A stretch of 20,922 bases of DNA from Deltaproteobacteria bacterium UBA796 (lineage in GTDB: Bacteria; Myxococcota_A; UBA796). The notes below the pieces were generated by a model. That model ran no database searches. It was given only the letters and a program-made list of their open reading frames with translations, and had not been told where the DNA came from. Below are positions 1-8,007 of this stretch, one piece after another; the first letter of the stretch is position 1; each line of letters begins with the position of its first letter. Position numbers and translations under genes: made by a program. Where the stretch lies: contig DBIS01000267.1 in NCBI GenBank assembly GCA_002296975.1, positions 1 through 20,922 on the forward strand. Direction: 5' to 3'.

Positions 1-212
1 CCGCGTCCGCCGCGATCTCGGTCTCCACCGCGCGCGCTGCGATCTCTGTCGCCACCACGTCCGCCGCGTCCGCCACGATCTCGGTCTCCGCCGCGTCCGC
101 CGCGATCTCGGTCTCCACCGCGTCCGCCACGATCTCGGTCTCCACCGCGTCCGCCGCGTCCGCCACGATCTCGGTCTCCACCGCGTCCGCCACGTCCGCC
201 GCCACCACGGCG
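1..212 (-). repeat. Tandem repeat coding for the Arg/Gly/Asp-rich helicase tail
   Basis: The first 212 bases are built from imperfect, in-frame repeats with a 9-base sub-period, mostly 18-27 bases long. On the minus strand they encode alternating GGRGG and GDRDR blocks, with one diverged copy (DRSARGG). All variation preserves the reading frame. RG-rich tails of this kind are known RNA-binding extensions of helicases. The array reaches the window edge, so its total length is unknown, and unit number may vary between strains by slippage. Confidence 0.85.
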
Positions 213-1805
213 CTCTTCGCTGCGCTGCTTACGCTCAGCAGCCAAAGCGCCTACAGAATCAGGGCCACCTTCAGCCTCTGCCTTGCGAATACGGTCCCAT
301 AAAAAGAAGGCGCGCATGGTGGCTGCCAAAAGCACATCCCCATCAGGGCGCTCCTTGATGGCCCGAACCGCGTCGAGGTAGCCCTCGAAGGCCATGGTTC
401 CCATCGCCTCTTTGATCGATCGAACTTGACGCTCAACCCGTGCAGTCGCCGCCTGTTCTTTGGATGGCAATGGCCGTGTTGAGAAGTCGATCTCGTACTG
501 GTTGACCAGCACTTTTCGGGTGTGCAGCTCAGCGCCGCCCACCAAAGAGATGCAGATGCCCTTCTTGCCGATGCGACCGGTTCTGCCAGAGCGATGCAAA
601 TACACTGCAGGGTCTTCAGGCAGCGAGTAGTTCACCACATGGGTCAAATCCGAGATGTCGATGCCTCGGGCGGCCACATCTGTGGCGGCCAAAAACTGAG
701 TCTTACCACTCTTGACACGCTTCATGACCGCTTCGCGCTTGTTTTGTGGCAACTCACCGCTCAGCAACTCGATATCCAAGCCCTGACGGCTCAGGAATGT
801 GGCGACAGTCGCTGTGTCTTCGCGGGTGTTGCAAAAGATCACAGCACTCTTGGGTTGTTCTTGCTCAATTATAGCGAGCAAGGCCCGTGCCTTGTGAAAG
901 TCAGGGCTGGACTCGTAGATGATGTGGTCGATATTGTCGACCTTGTCCGCATCGGTCGACAGGCGAAGGTCCAAAGGATCTTTGGTGTACTTCTGGATAA
1001 TCGAGCGCACCCGTTCATCGATGGTCGCGGAGAACATCAAGACCTGACGACTCTCTGGGGTTTGGTCCAAAATCTTGGTGACGTCCTCATAGAAGCCCTG
1101 AGCCAACATTTCATCGGCCTCATCAAGGGCTGCAAAACGCGCGTTCGACAGGTCCAGGGTGCCTCTCCGAAGGTGATCGAGGATACGACCAGGCGTACCA
1201 ACAACAAGCGCGGCACCATCTTTGAGGGCCTCTTCTTGGGCGCCAAAACCCACACCACCGTAAATGGCGACAACGTGGATGTCCTTGAACTGAGCCAACT
1301 TGGCGGCTTCTTCGGCCACCTGACGAGCCAGCTCACGGGTGGGGGCCAAAATGATGCCTTGCACTTCGCGGGCACCAGCACCGATTTGTTCGATGATAGG
1401 CAACACGAAGGCGGCGGTCTTGCCGGTGCCCGTTTTGGAGCGGACCACCATGTCACGACCCGCAAGCGCAGCCTCTAAGGTGCCTGCTTGCACCGCGGTG
1501 GCAGTCTTATATCCGTGGGCCTCAATTCCTTTCAGGATGTCGGAGGACAGCGGAAAGTCGGAGAACAGGCGATTGGAGTCATAGTCCGAGGTGTGGACCA
1601 CCTCAACACCCTCCAAGTCGGCGTCTGCGCCATCTGTCTCTGGCTCGGTTTCTTCAGTCTTTTCAGTTTCAGCGCTGGCCTCAACTTCGGTATCGGCAGC
1701 GGCCACCTCAGCGGTGTCGGAAACTGGATTTTGGGTGTCTTCCACTACTTCGGTGGATGCGGCCTCTTCCTCGGTCTCGGGGGCGGCGTTCTTTTCGTCG
1801 TTCAC
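1..1805 (-). CDS. DEAD-box ATP-dependent RNA helicase, 3' end cut by window edge
   Basis: An ATP-dependent RNA-unwinding enzyme, cytoplasmic, expected to act in ribosome assembly, RNA decay or cold adaptation. Translating the minus strand from a GTG at 1805 gives at least 601 codons with no stop before base 1. The GTG is preceded by AAGGAG with 5-base spacing; the nearby ATG (1806-1804) is followed at once by TGA. Residues 1-70 are acidic low complexity (Glu, Ala, Thr). The two RecA-like domains follow: Q-motif region from about 81, motif I SKTGTGKT about 122-129, PTREL, DEAD about 227-230, SAT about 259, and HRSGRTGR about 402-409. A helical extension covers about 460-520. From about 532 the protein becomes GGDRDRGGRGG-type repeats that continue off the window. 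The core resembles DeaD/RhlE-type helicases, but I see no DbpA-type RNA-binding domain before the tail, so no symbol is given. Confidence 0.95.
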   Translation of the reverse strand, partial: MNDEKNAAPETEEEAASTEVVEDTQNPVSDTAEVAAADTEVEASAETEKTEETEPETDGADADLEGVEVVHTSDYDSNRLFSDFPLSSDILKGIEAHGYKTATAVQAGTLEAALAGRDMVVRSKTGTGKTAAFVLPIIEQIGAGAREVQGIILAPTRELARQVAEEAAKLAQFKDIHVVAIYGGVGFGAQEEALKDGAALVVGTPGRILDHLRRGTLDLSNARFAALDEADEMLAQGFYEDVTKILDQTPESRQVLMFSATIDERVRSIIQKYTKDPLDLRLSTDADKVDNIDHIIYESSPDFHKARALLAIIEQEQPKSAVIFCNTREDTATVATFLSRQGLDIELLSGELPQNKREAVMKRVKSGKTQFLAATDVAARGIDISDLTHVVNYSLPEDPAVYLHRSGRTGRIGKKGICISLVGGAELHTRKVLVNQYEIDFSTRPLPSKEQAATARVERQVRSIKEAMGTMAFEGYLDAVRAIKERPDGDVLLAATMRAFFLWDRIRKAEAEGGPDSVGALAAERKQRSEERRGGGGRGGRGGDRDRGGRGGRGGDRDRGGRGGDRDRGGRGGDRDRGGRGGRGGDRDRSARGGDRDRGGR

Positions 1806-1913
1806 ATTAGCTCCTTTAAAGCAACGGACCCTGCTAATGGTTCCCCCCTTCGACCGCCATGTTCTTTCGGGTTTGGCCACGTCAGTTTACACTAAGCCAA
1901 CCCCCGAGGAAGC
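1806..1913. promoter_or_regulatory. Divergent intergenic region, helicase / MopRIM lipoprotein
   Basis: These 108 bases separate two diverging genes, so both promoters probably lie here. The helicase ribosome-binding site (AAGGAG) sits next to its GTG. On the plus strand GAGGA lies just before the ATG at 1914. A weak plus-strand candidate is TTTCGG, 17 bases, then TACACT, ending about 20 bases before that ATG; the -35 match is poor. No operator-like palindrome stood out. Confidence 0.4.
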
Positions 1914-3071
1914 ATGCGACGCATCATTGCAACCGCCATTGTCTCTGCGCTCTGCGCCTGCACCAAGGCCGAGACGGACACCGCCGTTGATGAAGCGGTC
2001 GGCCTTCCGTGCGAGGCGACCTTCACCTTGACCACACCCGAAGGCACCATCATCACCTTGGACGAGTGCAAACATCATGGGGTGGACATCGAGTTCGCCA
2101 CCATGGAGGGCTATGCGATCCCCCAGCCACACAACCTGAACTTTATCTTCCGCAGCACAAAGGACACCGACATCGACTGTTGGGTCCGGTGGGAGATCGC
2201 AGGTGTCTGCCCCGATCTCACAAACTACAGTTTTAGCGCCGACAACGTGAACTTGACCTGGGACACCACAGGCTGCGATGTGGACGCCAGCGCGAAGGGC
2301 CAATTTGAGGCCCTCTCTGGTGGCGCCGAGTTCTCCCAGCTTCACACCGAAAATTTGGAGGGGCTGACCGCAGGTTCACCCATGAAAACTCAAATCACCG
2401 CAGCGGTCGCCGCCATCGCTGAAGATGGAACGGCTTTGGCCGGCAACGTGGTTATCGACGAAACCTTGGACCTGGTGTACACCGACCTATCCACATGCGC
2501 TGGCTCTTTGGGCGACTTCGACGGCGACGGCTTTGATGGCGTGGAGTTTGGCGGTTTGGACTGTGACGATACTGACGCCACCATCGGGCCCCATGCAAAC
2601 GAGGTCTGCGATGGCATCGACAACAACTGCGATGGCCAAATCGATGAAGACCAAACTCAAGCCTTTTATGTCGACAATGACGGCGACGGCTGGGGTGAGC
2701 AAGACAGCGAATATCAGGCTTGCCAGGCTGCATCCGGCGATGTGACCCGGGCCGGGGACTGCGACGATGACGATGACGATCGGAACCCAGATGCCACCGA
2801 GGCCTGTGACGGTATCGACAACGACTGCGACGACGTGATCGATGAAGGCTCCAAAATCGGGCTTTACCCAGATGCCGACGATGATGGCTTTGGTGACAGT
2901 GCCTCGCCACCCTCCTTGTTTTGCCCAGATGAAAGCCCAGAAGGTTTCGTGGCCTCCTTCAGCGATTGCGATGACGAAAACGACCAGGTCCACCCCGACG
3001 CTATCGAGGTGTGCGACGGGATCGACAATGACTGTGACGGCGGCGTAGACAATTTGGAGATTTGCGAATGA
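1914..3071 (+). CDS. MopE/MopRIM-repeat lipoprotein
   Basis: A predicted surface or periplasmic lipoprotein of unknown precise role. The N-terminus has Arg-Arg, a hydrophobic stretch and a lipobox-like LCAC with Cys16 as the lipidation site. Residues about 30-195 form a domain I do not recognise, with scattered Cys. From about 198 the protein is Asp-rich, with three CDGIDNxCD units whose first Cys are at about 232, 298 and 367, each preceded by DCDD-type motifs. This is the MopRIM (MopE-type putative metal-binding) pattern frequent in myxobacterial secreted proteins; the Asp density suggests calcium or another divalent ion, and MopE proteins are linked to copper in methanotrophs. The ATG at 1914 has GAGGA just upstream. 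Its stop overlaps the next gene's ATG (ATGA), so the two are probably translationally coupled. Confidence 0.85.
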   Translation: MRRIIATAIVSALCACTKAETDTAVDEAVGLPCEATFTLTTPEGTIITLDECKHHGVDIEFATMEGYAIPQPHNLNFIFRSTKDTDIDCWVRWEIAGVCPDLTNYSFSADNVNLTWDTTGCDVDASAKGQFEALSGGAEFSQLHTENLEGLTAGSPMKTQITAAVAAIAEDGTALAGNVVIDETLDLVYTDLSTCAGSLGDFDGDGFDGVEFGGLDCDDTDATIGPHANEVCDGIDNNCDGQIDEDQTQAFYVDNDGDGWGEQDSEYQACQAASGDVTRAGDCDDDDDDRNPDATEACDGIDNDCDDVIDEGSKIGLYPDADDDGFGDSASPPSLFCPDESPEGFVASFSDCDDENDQVHPDAIEVCDGIDNDCDGGVDNLEICE

Positions 3072-4072
3072 GGGTGATGCGCCTTGCCATCGCTTGGGCC
3101 TTGGTCACCGGCTGTACCCCCTCAAAAACCGACCCAGGAGACACCATCAACGCCGACTCTGGCGATGCGCCGTGGCGGTATGACGATGATTTGAGCATTC
3201 GAGAGAATTGCTTTTCAGGCGTGGGCGCCGGCGTGGACTCATTCGGAAGCTATGACCGCTTTAATCCGGTCATGGGCCGCCATTGTGCCGGAACCCACCA
3301 CCAAGACATTCGGGATGTCGAAAAGCTGGTGTTTTTAGGAGACTCCATCACCGCCGGGACCTGGCCCACCAAGGAACGGGATTTTTATCGCCACCAGCTT
3401 ACCGCCTTGCTTCAATCACGTTTTGGCGACATCGAGGTGCTCGACTGCTCCGAATATGGGGCCCGCACCGATGATTTTATGGCCCACAGCAACCGGCAAA
3501 TCAACAAATGCTTTCCTGGCTTGATGGCCGGCGAGACCATTGAGCCAAAGCGCACCTTGGTGATATGGACCATGGGCGGAAACGATTTGCTCACCATCGG
3601 AGACGCCGCACAAGCAGGCGGTGACACCACACTATTGTTGGCCAAAATCGATGAAGTTGTGGAGTATCAACGAGAGGCGTTGCTTTTCTTCAAAGACCAG
3701 GCCGACACCCTGTTTCCTGCAGGTGTGGATGTGGTCTTCACCAACAACTACGAATTCACCGATGGCACCGGCGACTTTGGCTCATGTCCAACCGCAGCCA
3801 CGATTGGCATCGACTACACCATCTCTTCTTGGGCACTTGGATACCTCACGATCAACGAGTCCTACATGGAAATGGCCGTCGATACGGGCACCGATATGGT
3901 GCTGCTGATGGAGCACTTTTGTGGCCACGGCTTTCATGCGGACGACCCGCAGAACGGCTGCTACAAGGGGCCAGACACACCCATTTACTTTGACCCTTCT
4001 TGCATCCATCCTACCCCTGAAGGTCACACCGCTCTGGCCAAGCTCTTCGACCAGGTAATCGCGGGGGATTGA
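3068..4072 (+). CDS. SGNH/GDSL-family hydrolase lipoprotein
   Basis: A predicted lipid-anchored esterase, lipase or acetylhydrolase of the SGNH fold. I chose ATG 3068 because it overlaps the upstream stop as ATGA and has GGAG (3056-3059) 8 bases upstream; an in-frame TTG at 3062 would be too close to that site. The 334-residue product begins with a signal peptide and lipobox VTGC (Cys16). Family blocks are clear: block I GDS with nucleophile Ser93, block III GGND with Asn172, and block V near the end, DPSCIHPTPEGH, with Asp309 and His314. Block V usually reads DxxH; here the Asp-His gap is four residues, so the acid may be a different residue or absent. The substrate cannot be told from sequence. 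Coupling to the MopRIM lipoprotein suggests co-export to the same surface. Confidence 0.88.
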   Translation: MRVMRLAIAWALVTGCTPSKTDPGDTINADSGDAPWRYDDDLSIRENCFSGVGAGVDSFGSYDRFNPVMGRHCAGTHHQDIRDVEKLVFLGDSITAGTWPTKERDFYRHQLTALLQSRFGDIEVLDCSEYGARTDDFMAHSNRQINKCFPGLMAGETIEPKRTLVIWTMGGNDLLTIGDAAQAGGDTTLLLAKIDEVVEYQREALLFFKDQADTLFPAGVDVVFTNNYEFTDGTGDFGSCPTAATIGIDYTISSWALGYLTINESYMEMAVDTGTDMVLLMEHFCGHGFHADDPQNGCYKGPDTPIYFDPSCIHPTPEGHTALAKLFDQVIAGD

Positions 4073-4124
4073 CCTTGGCCCTGTAAAACCCCGACCCTCA
4101 ATTCATGCTCAAGTTGAACGCATC

Positions 4125-4937
4125 ATGACCCCGATACTCTTTGCCTTATTGTTCGCCTCACCACCCACCATGGCCCAGGATTTTTTCTCCCTCGATTCAC
4201 TCCTGGACGACACTGCAGCACCCTCAGCCACCCCACCGCCCGCGAGTGCAGCCTGGCCGACAGCGTCATCGATCGACCAAGTTTATAAAACACTCTCTAT
4301 CGACTGGGCCGGCCAACCTGACGAGACCCTTCCTTTTGCAGCCGTCACCCAAATAGAGCACGCCCGCGCGATGGGTGATGCCCCAGAGGAGCTTTTCGCC
4401 TTGCTACAAGATGGGCGACGGGTGGTCTTGGCCCGGGGACCACAGGTCGTGGACCAGGTCCGACTGCTGAGGACGGCTTTGGCGAACAAAATTGTGGAGT
4501 TACCCGCGGGGATTGGGCATAGCGAACAGCCCACCGGCGCACCGACCCCCAGCCTAAAAATCACCGTGGCCGGCGCCTTGCTTAGCTTGGGAAAATTAAG
4601 CAGTTCTGCTGTAACAGCACCCAAAAAGACGGGTGAGGCCACACCAAAACAAGTGGTCCGCCGGGTGGTCAAAATGCATATGGACAAAATCCGCGGCTGC
4701 TATCAACGCGCCGCCCAAGAACAGCCTCAACTCGCCGGAAAGGTGGTGGTCCGATTTGAGGTTGCAGCCAATGGCCAGATGGGCTCCGTGTCCATATCCT
4801 CTTCGAGCTTAAACGACCCCGGCACAGAGCGCTGTGTGCGTCAGCAATTTCTCATGATGAAATTCCCACCCCTGAAGGGGAATGCATCTTTGGCGGTGAG
4901 CTACCCCATCGTCTTTACACCGGGCGATGGCGATTAA
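4125..4937 (+). CDS. Exported AgmX/PglI C-terminal domain protein
   Basis: A 270-residue exported protein. The first 18 residues form a signal peptide ending TMAQ, with likely cleavage next to Ala17 or Gln18. An Ala/Pro-rich linker follows to about residue 45. A middle segment (about 50-135) carries QDGRR and a Leu-rich helix that I cannot assign. The last ~90 residues match the AgmX/PglI-type C-terminal domain, a TonB-C-like fold often found in Myxococcota proteins: GCYQRA with Cys192, a central beta-hairpin (KVVVRFEVAANGQ), ERCVRQQF with Cys237, and FPP...SYPIVF. The Cys pair probably forms a disulfide. The family is associated with envelope, motility and adventurous-gliding proteins, but many members have no known role. 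No strong Shine-Dalgarno precedes ATG 4125. It converges on the next gene with a 3-base gap. Confidence 0.85.
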   Translation: MTPILFALLFASPPTMAQDFFSLDSLLDDTAAPSATPPPASAAWPTASSIDQVYKTLSIDWAGQPDETLPFAAVTQIEHARAMGDAPEELFALLQDGRRVVLARGPQVVDQVRLLRTALANKIVELPAGIGHSEQPTGAPTPSLKITVAGALLSLGKLSSSAVTAPKKTGEATPKQVVRRVVKMHMDKIRGCYQRAAQEQPQLAGKVVVRFEVAANGQMGSVSISSSSLNDPGTERCVRQQFLMMKFPPLKGNASLAVSYPIVFTPGDGD

Positions 4938-4940
4938 AAT

Positions 4941-5387
4941 TTAGGGTGTGATGCCCAAACGAACCCGGGCATCGACGCAGTTGGCTTGGCCGCGCTCAAA
5001 ATCACGACATGTTTTTGGGCGATCATCATAAACCACACAAGGCCACGCCCCTGGTTTAGGCGCCAAACAGCCACATATCTTTCCTTCTCGGGCAACGTTC
5101 AGTCGACCATCTTGGCTAACCACCCGTTCGGGGTGGGCCCGCACAAAAGGATCTCGCGGCCCAACCTCGACCGCGTGGTAGGCCTCGCGACAACACGCCC
5201 CGCAGGCCAGACAATCCAAATCTGCTGTATGGGCAACACAGGCTGGCCAATCCGGTTCGATTCGCGCGCCGCCGTAGCGCCGACATCGGCTCACCGCGGG
5301 CCCCCTCCCCCCCTCAAAATACCAAACACAGCTCAAACACTGGACTTGAGGTGGTCCGGGCTGTTCACATAAAGGGTTGCTCATCAT
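4941..5387 (-). CDS. YkgJ-family cysteine-cluster protein
   Basis: A small protein (148 residues, 14 Cys) of the YkgJ family, annotated as putative zinc- or iron-chelating proteins of unknown function. The family signature CLACGACC is at residues 59-66, followed by ICGCLA, WPC, and KTCRDFERGQANC near the end. The order CxxCxxCC...C...C...C is what is expected for the family. An N-terminal extension has its own Cys set (CLSC at 17-20, then Cys35 and Cys50) resembling a small zinc-ribbon or knuckle; many YkgJ proteins lack it. The start is one of two tandem ATGs (5387 or 5384) with no convincing Shine-Dalgarno. The gene is divergent from the HExxH gene with only 17 bases between starts, and convergent with the AgmX/PglI-tail gene. 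Confidence 0.87.
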   Translation of the reverse strand: MMSNPLCEQPGPPQVQCLSCVWYFEGGRGPAVSRCRRYGGARIEPDWPACVAHTADLDCLACGACCREAYHAVEVGPRDPFVRAHPERVVSQDGRLNVAREGKICGCLAPKPGAWPCVVYDDRPKTCRDFERGQANCVDARVRLGITP

Positions 5388-5404
5388 CAGGTTAGGCTAT
5401 CCCG
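5388..5404. promoter_or_regulatory. Seventeen-base gap between divergent start codons
   Basis: The YkgJ-family ATG (5387, minus) and the HExxH-protein ATG (5405, plus) are separated by 17 bases, too few for two promoters. Each gene's promoter must therefore lie inside the other's coding region, or the mRNAs have very short leaders. Neither start has a clear Shine-Dalgarno. Confidence 0.5.
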
Positions 5405-6079
5405 ATGAACCTCCACCCAGACGACAAGCACGATCCAAATTATGAACGGCCAATTTTAAGCCGGTATTTAGACCCAGTTGAGGTGATTTGGCTGTCCACC
5501 GCAACCCGCCTGGGCTTGCACATTCGGCGCAGCCCGTGGGTGTTCTCCTCAACCGATGGCAGCGGTCGCTTGCAACTGTCCACTCGGGACGACCTTGACC
5601 CGGACGACTGTCTGGCCCAAATGTTGCTCCACGAAATTTGCCATTGGTGCACCAATGGAGTGGAAACCTTCAGCGACCGGGATTGGGGTTTTGCGCTCGA
5701 CGGACCGACCGACCCACGAGAACACGCAGCCTTGCGCCTTCAAGCCTGGCTGGCAGACCAAGCCGGACTCCGGACCATGTTTGCGCCCACTGGCATTTAT
5801 CGTCAATATTACAACCGCATCCCAGACGATCCAACCGAAGCCATCGACGACGGCGAGTGGGAGCGCCATGTGGTCGCGATGAGCGTCATCGCCATCGCGC
5901 GAATTCAGCAACAGCCATTTTCCCCCCATGTGGGAAACGGGATGGCAGCCACCGCCAAGATTCACGGGCTCCTCTCAAGCTTCCTCCCAGATTATGCATC
6001 CTTGTTGGACGAAGACCCTTTGCCCTCGCTCTGGAGTGTAGAAAAACCACTTACGGACAGGCCCGAAAAACCAAGTTAA
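5405..6079 (+). CDS. HExxH-motif protein, putative zinc metallopeptidase
   Basis: A 224-residue protein with no signal peptide, so probably cytoplasmic. The key feature is LLHEICHW with His76, Glu77 and His80, an HExxH zinc-peptidase motif inside a predicted helix and flanked by hydrophobic residues as in real metallopeptidases. Candidate third ligands lie downstream, such as Glu or His in PREHAALRLQAW about 35 residues later, but I cannot choose between them. The preceding segment (VFSSTDGSGRLQLSTRDD) looks like the edge-strand region found before the helix in minimal zincin folds. I do not recognise the wider family; it could be an inactive homologue. The ATG at 5405 lacks a clear Shine-Dalgarno. 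The next gene follows after 23 bases, so the two may be co-transcribed. Confidence 0.7.
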   Translation: MNLHPDDKHDPNYERPILSRYLDPVEVIWLSTATRLGLHIRRSPWVFSSTDGSGRLQLSTRDDLDPDDCLAQMLLHEICHWCTNGVETFSDRDWGFALDGPTDPREHAALRLQAWLADQAGLRTMFAPTGIYRQYYNRIPDDPTEAIDDGEWERHVVAMSVIAIARIQQQPFSPHVGNGMAATAKIHGLLSSFLPDYASLLDEDPLPSLWSVEKPLTDRPEKPS

Positions 6080-6102
6080 TCGGCCTCAGATTGGAGTCTC
6101 CC

Positions 6103-8007
6103 ATGAAAAAGATGCTTGTTTTATCCTTGATTATCGCCGCCTGTTCCAAAGACCAGGCGCCACTCGCCCCAGTACTTTTGGGCGACCCCGGTGGCGAGGC
6201 CGCGATGGACCCAGCCCTCCAGGCCTGTGCTGCGGCTCACTTGGGCCTGAGCCCCGACGCTACCTTTAGTCAAGACGATGCCATGAGCCTGAAACACCTC
6301 GACTGCATCGATGAAGGTGTCACCTCATTGAACGGCATTGAGATCTTTAGCGCCCTTGAAACGCTGAGTGTGTGGGAAAACGATATCGACGATGTGAGCA
6401 GCCTTCAAGACCTGACCGCCCTCAAGTGGTTGGAGCTGGGCAACAATGCGATCACCGACATCTCTGCTTTGGCAGAATTGAGCGAACTCACCCGCTTTGG
6501 CGCCTCATCCAATGCCATTGAAGACATCGATGTTGTCGCCGGATTCAGCCAACTCGAATGGCTAAACTTGGACGATAATAAAATCACCAACGTAAACGCA
6601 ATCACCGGACTGAGCGCCCTGCGCTGGTTGACCATCGACCATAATAATATCGATGACGCTGAAGCCTTGTTGGCCCTCACCGATACCGGTGCTGACGTTT
6701 ATCACGACCACCAAAGCGCCTCGGAGGCACCCCGCCCCCCAGCACCCGGCATCTCGGGAAGCCTGGACACGGCCATTGGCACCCTCAGCACCCGGCTAAA
6801 CAATGACAATGCGCTCGTTTTTGACCTGCTGATCGGCGGTAATGCCTATCCGGTACGCTCGGAATTCTCAGGCGCGCTGCGCCAAGAAAACGGGCAGCTG
6901 ATTTTGGAGCGCGACGGGCGACGGGTTGTGGTCGGACACACAGATGGTGCGACGGCCAGCCTTTGCGAAGATGGCGAGCCTTGTACCATCGCCATCGGCC
7001 TAAAGATGGGACCGGCCTCTGCTTACGACGGCTTGGCACCTGAGCCTGTGGTCTCTTTGGCCCTGGGGCTTCACGCCAAACCCGGTACCGACCAAGCCAC
7101 TTATGGTGAGGCCGATATGCACCTTGTCGACTACGCCATCGCGAGTCCAAACCAGTTTGATGCCGGCAGTTGCTTGTTTATGACCAACACCGGGGCCATG
7201 GAGCTGTTGATCAATCAGCACACAGGCCTCGATGAGCTCGCCTACAACGGCGACTCCGACCTCTCCGAACGCTTTTTGATGGCGGCATACCAGGACGTAC
7301 CGAGCAGCACGATTCGGTACTGGCTGACCGACACCATCTACACATTCAACCACTTCAATGGCGCAATGCTCAACCGGGACTACCCCTTCACTGCGGGCTA
7401 TGTACGCGAGACGTCAGCCGGAATTCGCCCTTGCGAAGCCAGTGATGATGGCGCCTATTTCAGCTGCTCTGTGAACTGGTTTGACCAACGGCCAGAGGGC
7501 TGGAGGGACATGCTCGTTGAGACCCCAGAGGTGGAGCGTACCGTTGCCTATATCGACCCCGAACGGAGCAGTTCAAGCCAATGGAATGTGGGCTTGATGG
7601 ACGAAGATGATGTGGAGAAAATCAAGTACATGCTCCGCACCCGTCGCGCACCGGTGATCGTGGTCTACAATCACTATCTGTACTGGCATGCAGACATGGT
7701 GGTCGGCTACGACGACACCGTCGCCACCGATGGCTGTCCCATGGTCGAATCGTCGATGGATTACTTCGATGAAGAGGGGGCGAGCGGGTACACCCAGAAG
7801 ATCGAGCGCCATATTGAAGAGATCGGCGACTGTACCAACCAGGGCATATTTTATGTGCGCGACTCGATTTATGAAGGTGGCTCCGAAGAAGAACTCTATG
7901 AATACGCTGCTGGCTTTTCTGAGAAATATTCAAAGCGCATCATCGAGCGCAGTTACAACTGGGTCAAGTACTTGGGCAACCACGCTTACAGCATCCACCG
8001 AAAATAA
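6103..8007 (+). CDS. Lipoprotein with leucine-rich repeats and papain-like cysteine-peptidase domain
   Basis: A 634-residue predicted lipoprotein. ATG 6103 has GGAG 6 bases upstream and starts a signal peptide with lipobox IAAC (Cys14); a longer in-frame reading back to 5638 would overlap the HExxH gene and hide this signal. Residues about 55-205 contain about five internalin-like repeats of 21-22 residues (LxxLxLxxNxIxD pattern, e.g. LKWLELGNNAITDISAL). A Pro-rich linker and a beta-rich stretch with paired Cys follow. The C-terminal half resembles a C1 papain-like peptidase: QFDAGSC, with Gln351 exactly six residues before Cys357 as in papain; WHADMVVGYDD with His529; and FYVRDSIYEGG with Asp587 where papain has the Asn of NSWG. 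Family assignment is by motif only. Likely role: extracytoplasmic peptidase or peptidase-like binding protein. Confidence 0.75.
   Translation: MKKMLVLSLIIAACSKDQAPLAPVLLGDPGGEAAMDPALQACAAAHLGLSPDATFSQDDAMSLKHLDCIDEGVTSLNGIEIFSALETLSVWENDIDDVSSLQDLTALKWLELGNNAITDISALAELSELTRFGASSNAIEDIDVVAGFSQLEWLNLDDNKITNVNAITGLSALRWLTIDHNNIDDAEALLALTDTGADVYHDHQSASEAPRPPAPGISGSLDTAIGTLSTRLNNDNALVFDLLIGGNAYPVRSEFSGALRQENGQLILERDGRRVVVGHTDGATASLCEDGEPCTIAIGLKMGPASAYDGLAPEPVVSLALGLHAKPGTDQATYGEADMHLVDYAIASPNQFDAGSCLFMTNTGAMELLINQHTGLDELAYNGDSDLSERFLMAAYQDVPSSTIRYWLTDTIYTFNHFNGAMLNRDYPFTAGYVRETSAGIRPCEASDDGAYFSCSVNWFDQRPEGWRDMLVETPEVERTVAYIDPERSSSSQWNVGLMDEDDVEKIKYMLRTRRAPVIVVYNHYLYWHADMVVGYDDTVATDGCPMVESSMDYFDEEGASGYTQKIERHIEEIGDCTNQGIFYVRDSIYEGGSEEELYEYAAGFSEKYSKRIIERSYNWVKYLGNHAYSIHRK

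Noticed and set aside
1..212. Possible CRISPR or intergenic satellite array
   Set aside because: Repeat units are of unequal length, lack unique spacers, and stay in frame as an RG-rich protein tail.
522..1478. Plus-strand 318-codon open frame
   Set aside because: It is antisense to the DEAD-box helicase, whose conserved motifs are all on the minus strand; the product has no domain or signal.
2452..2993. Minus-strand open frames opposite the MopRIM lipoprotein
   Set aside because: They are products of the repeated Asp/Gly codons read in reverse; composition is Arg/His- or Val-rich with no domain.
5638..6102. Upstream extension of the LRR-papain protein
   Set aside because: It overlaps the HExxH gene in another frame. 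ATG 6103 has a Shine-Dalgarno and begins a signal peptide with lipobox, so the extension is a chance open frame.
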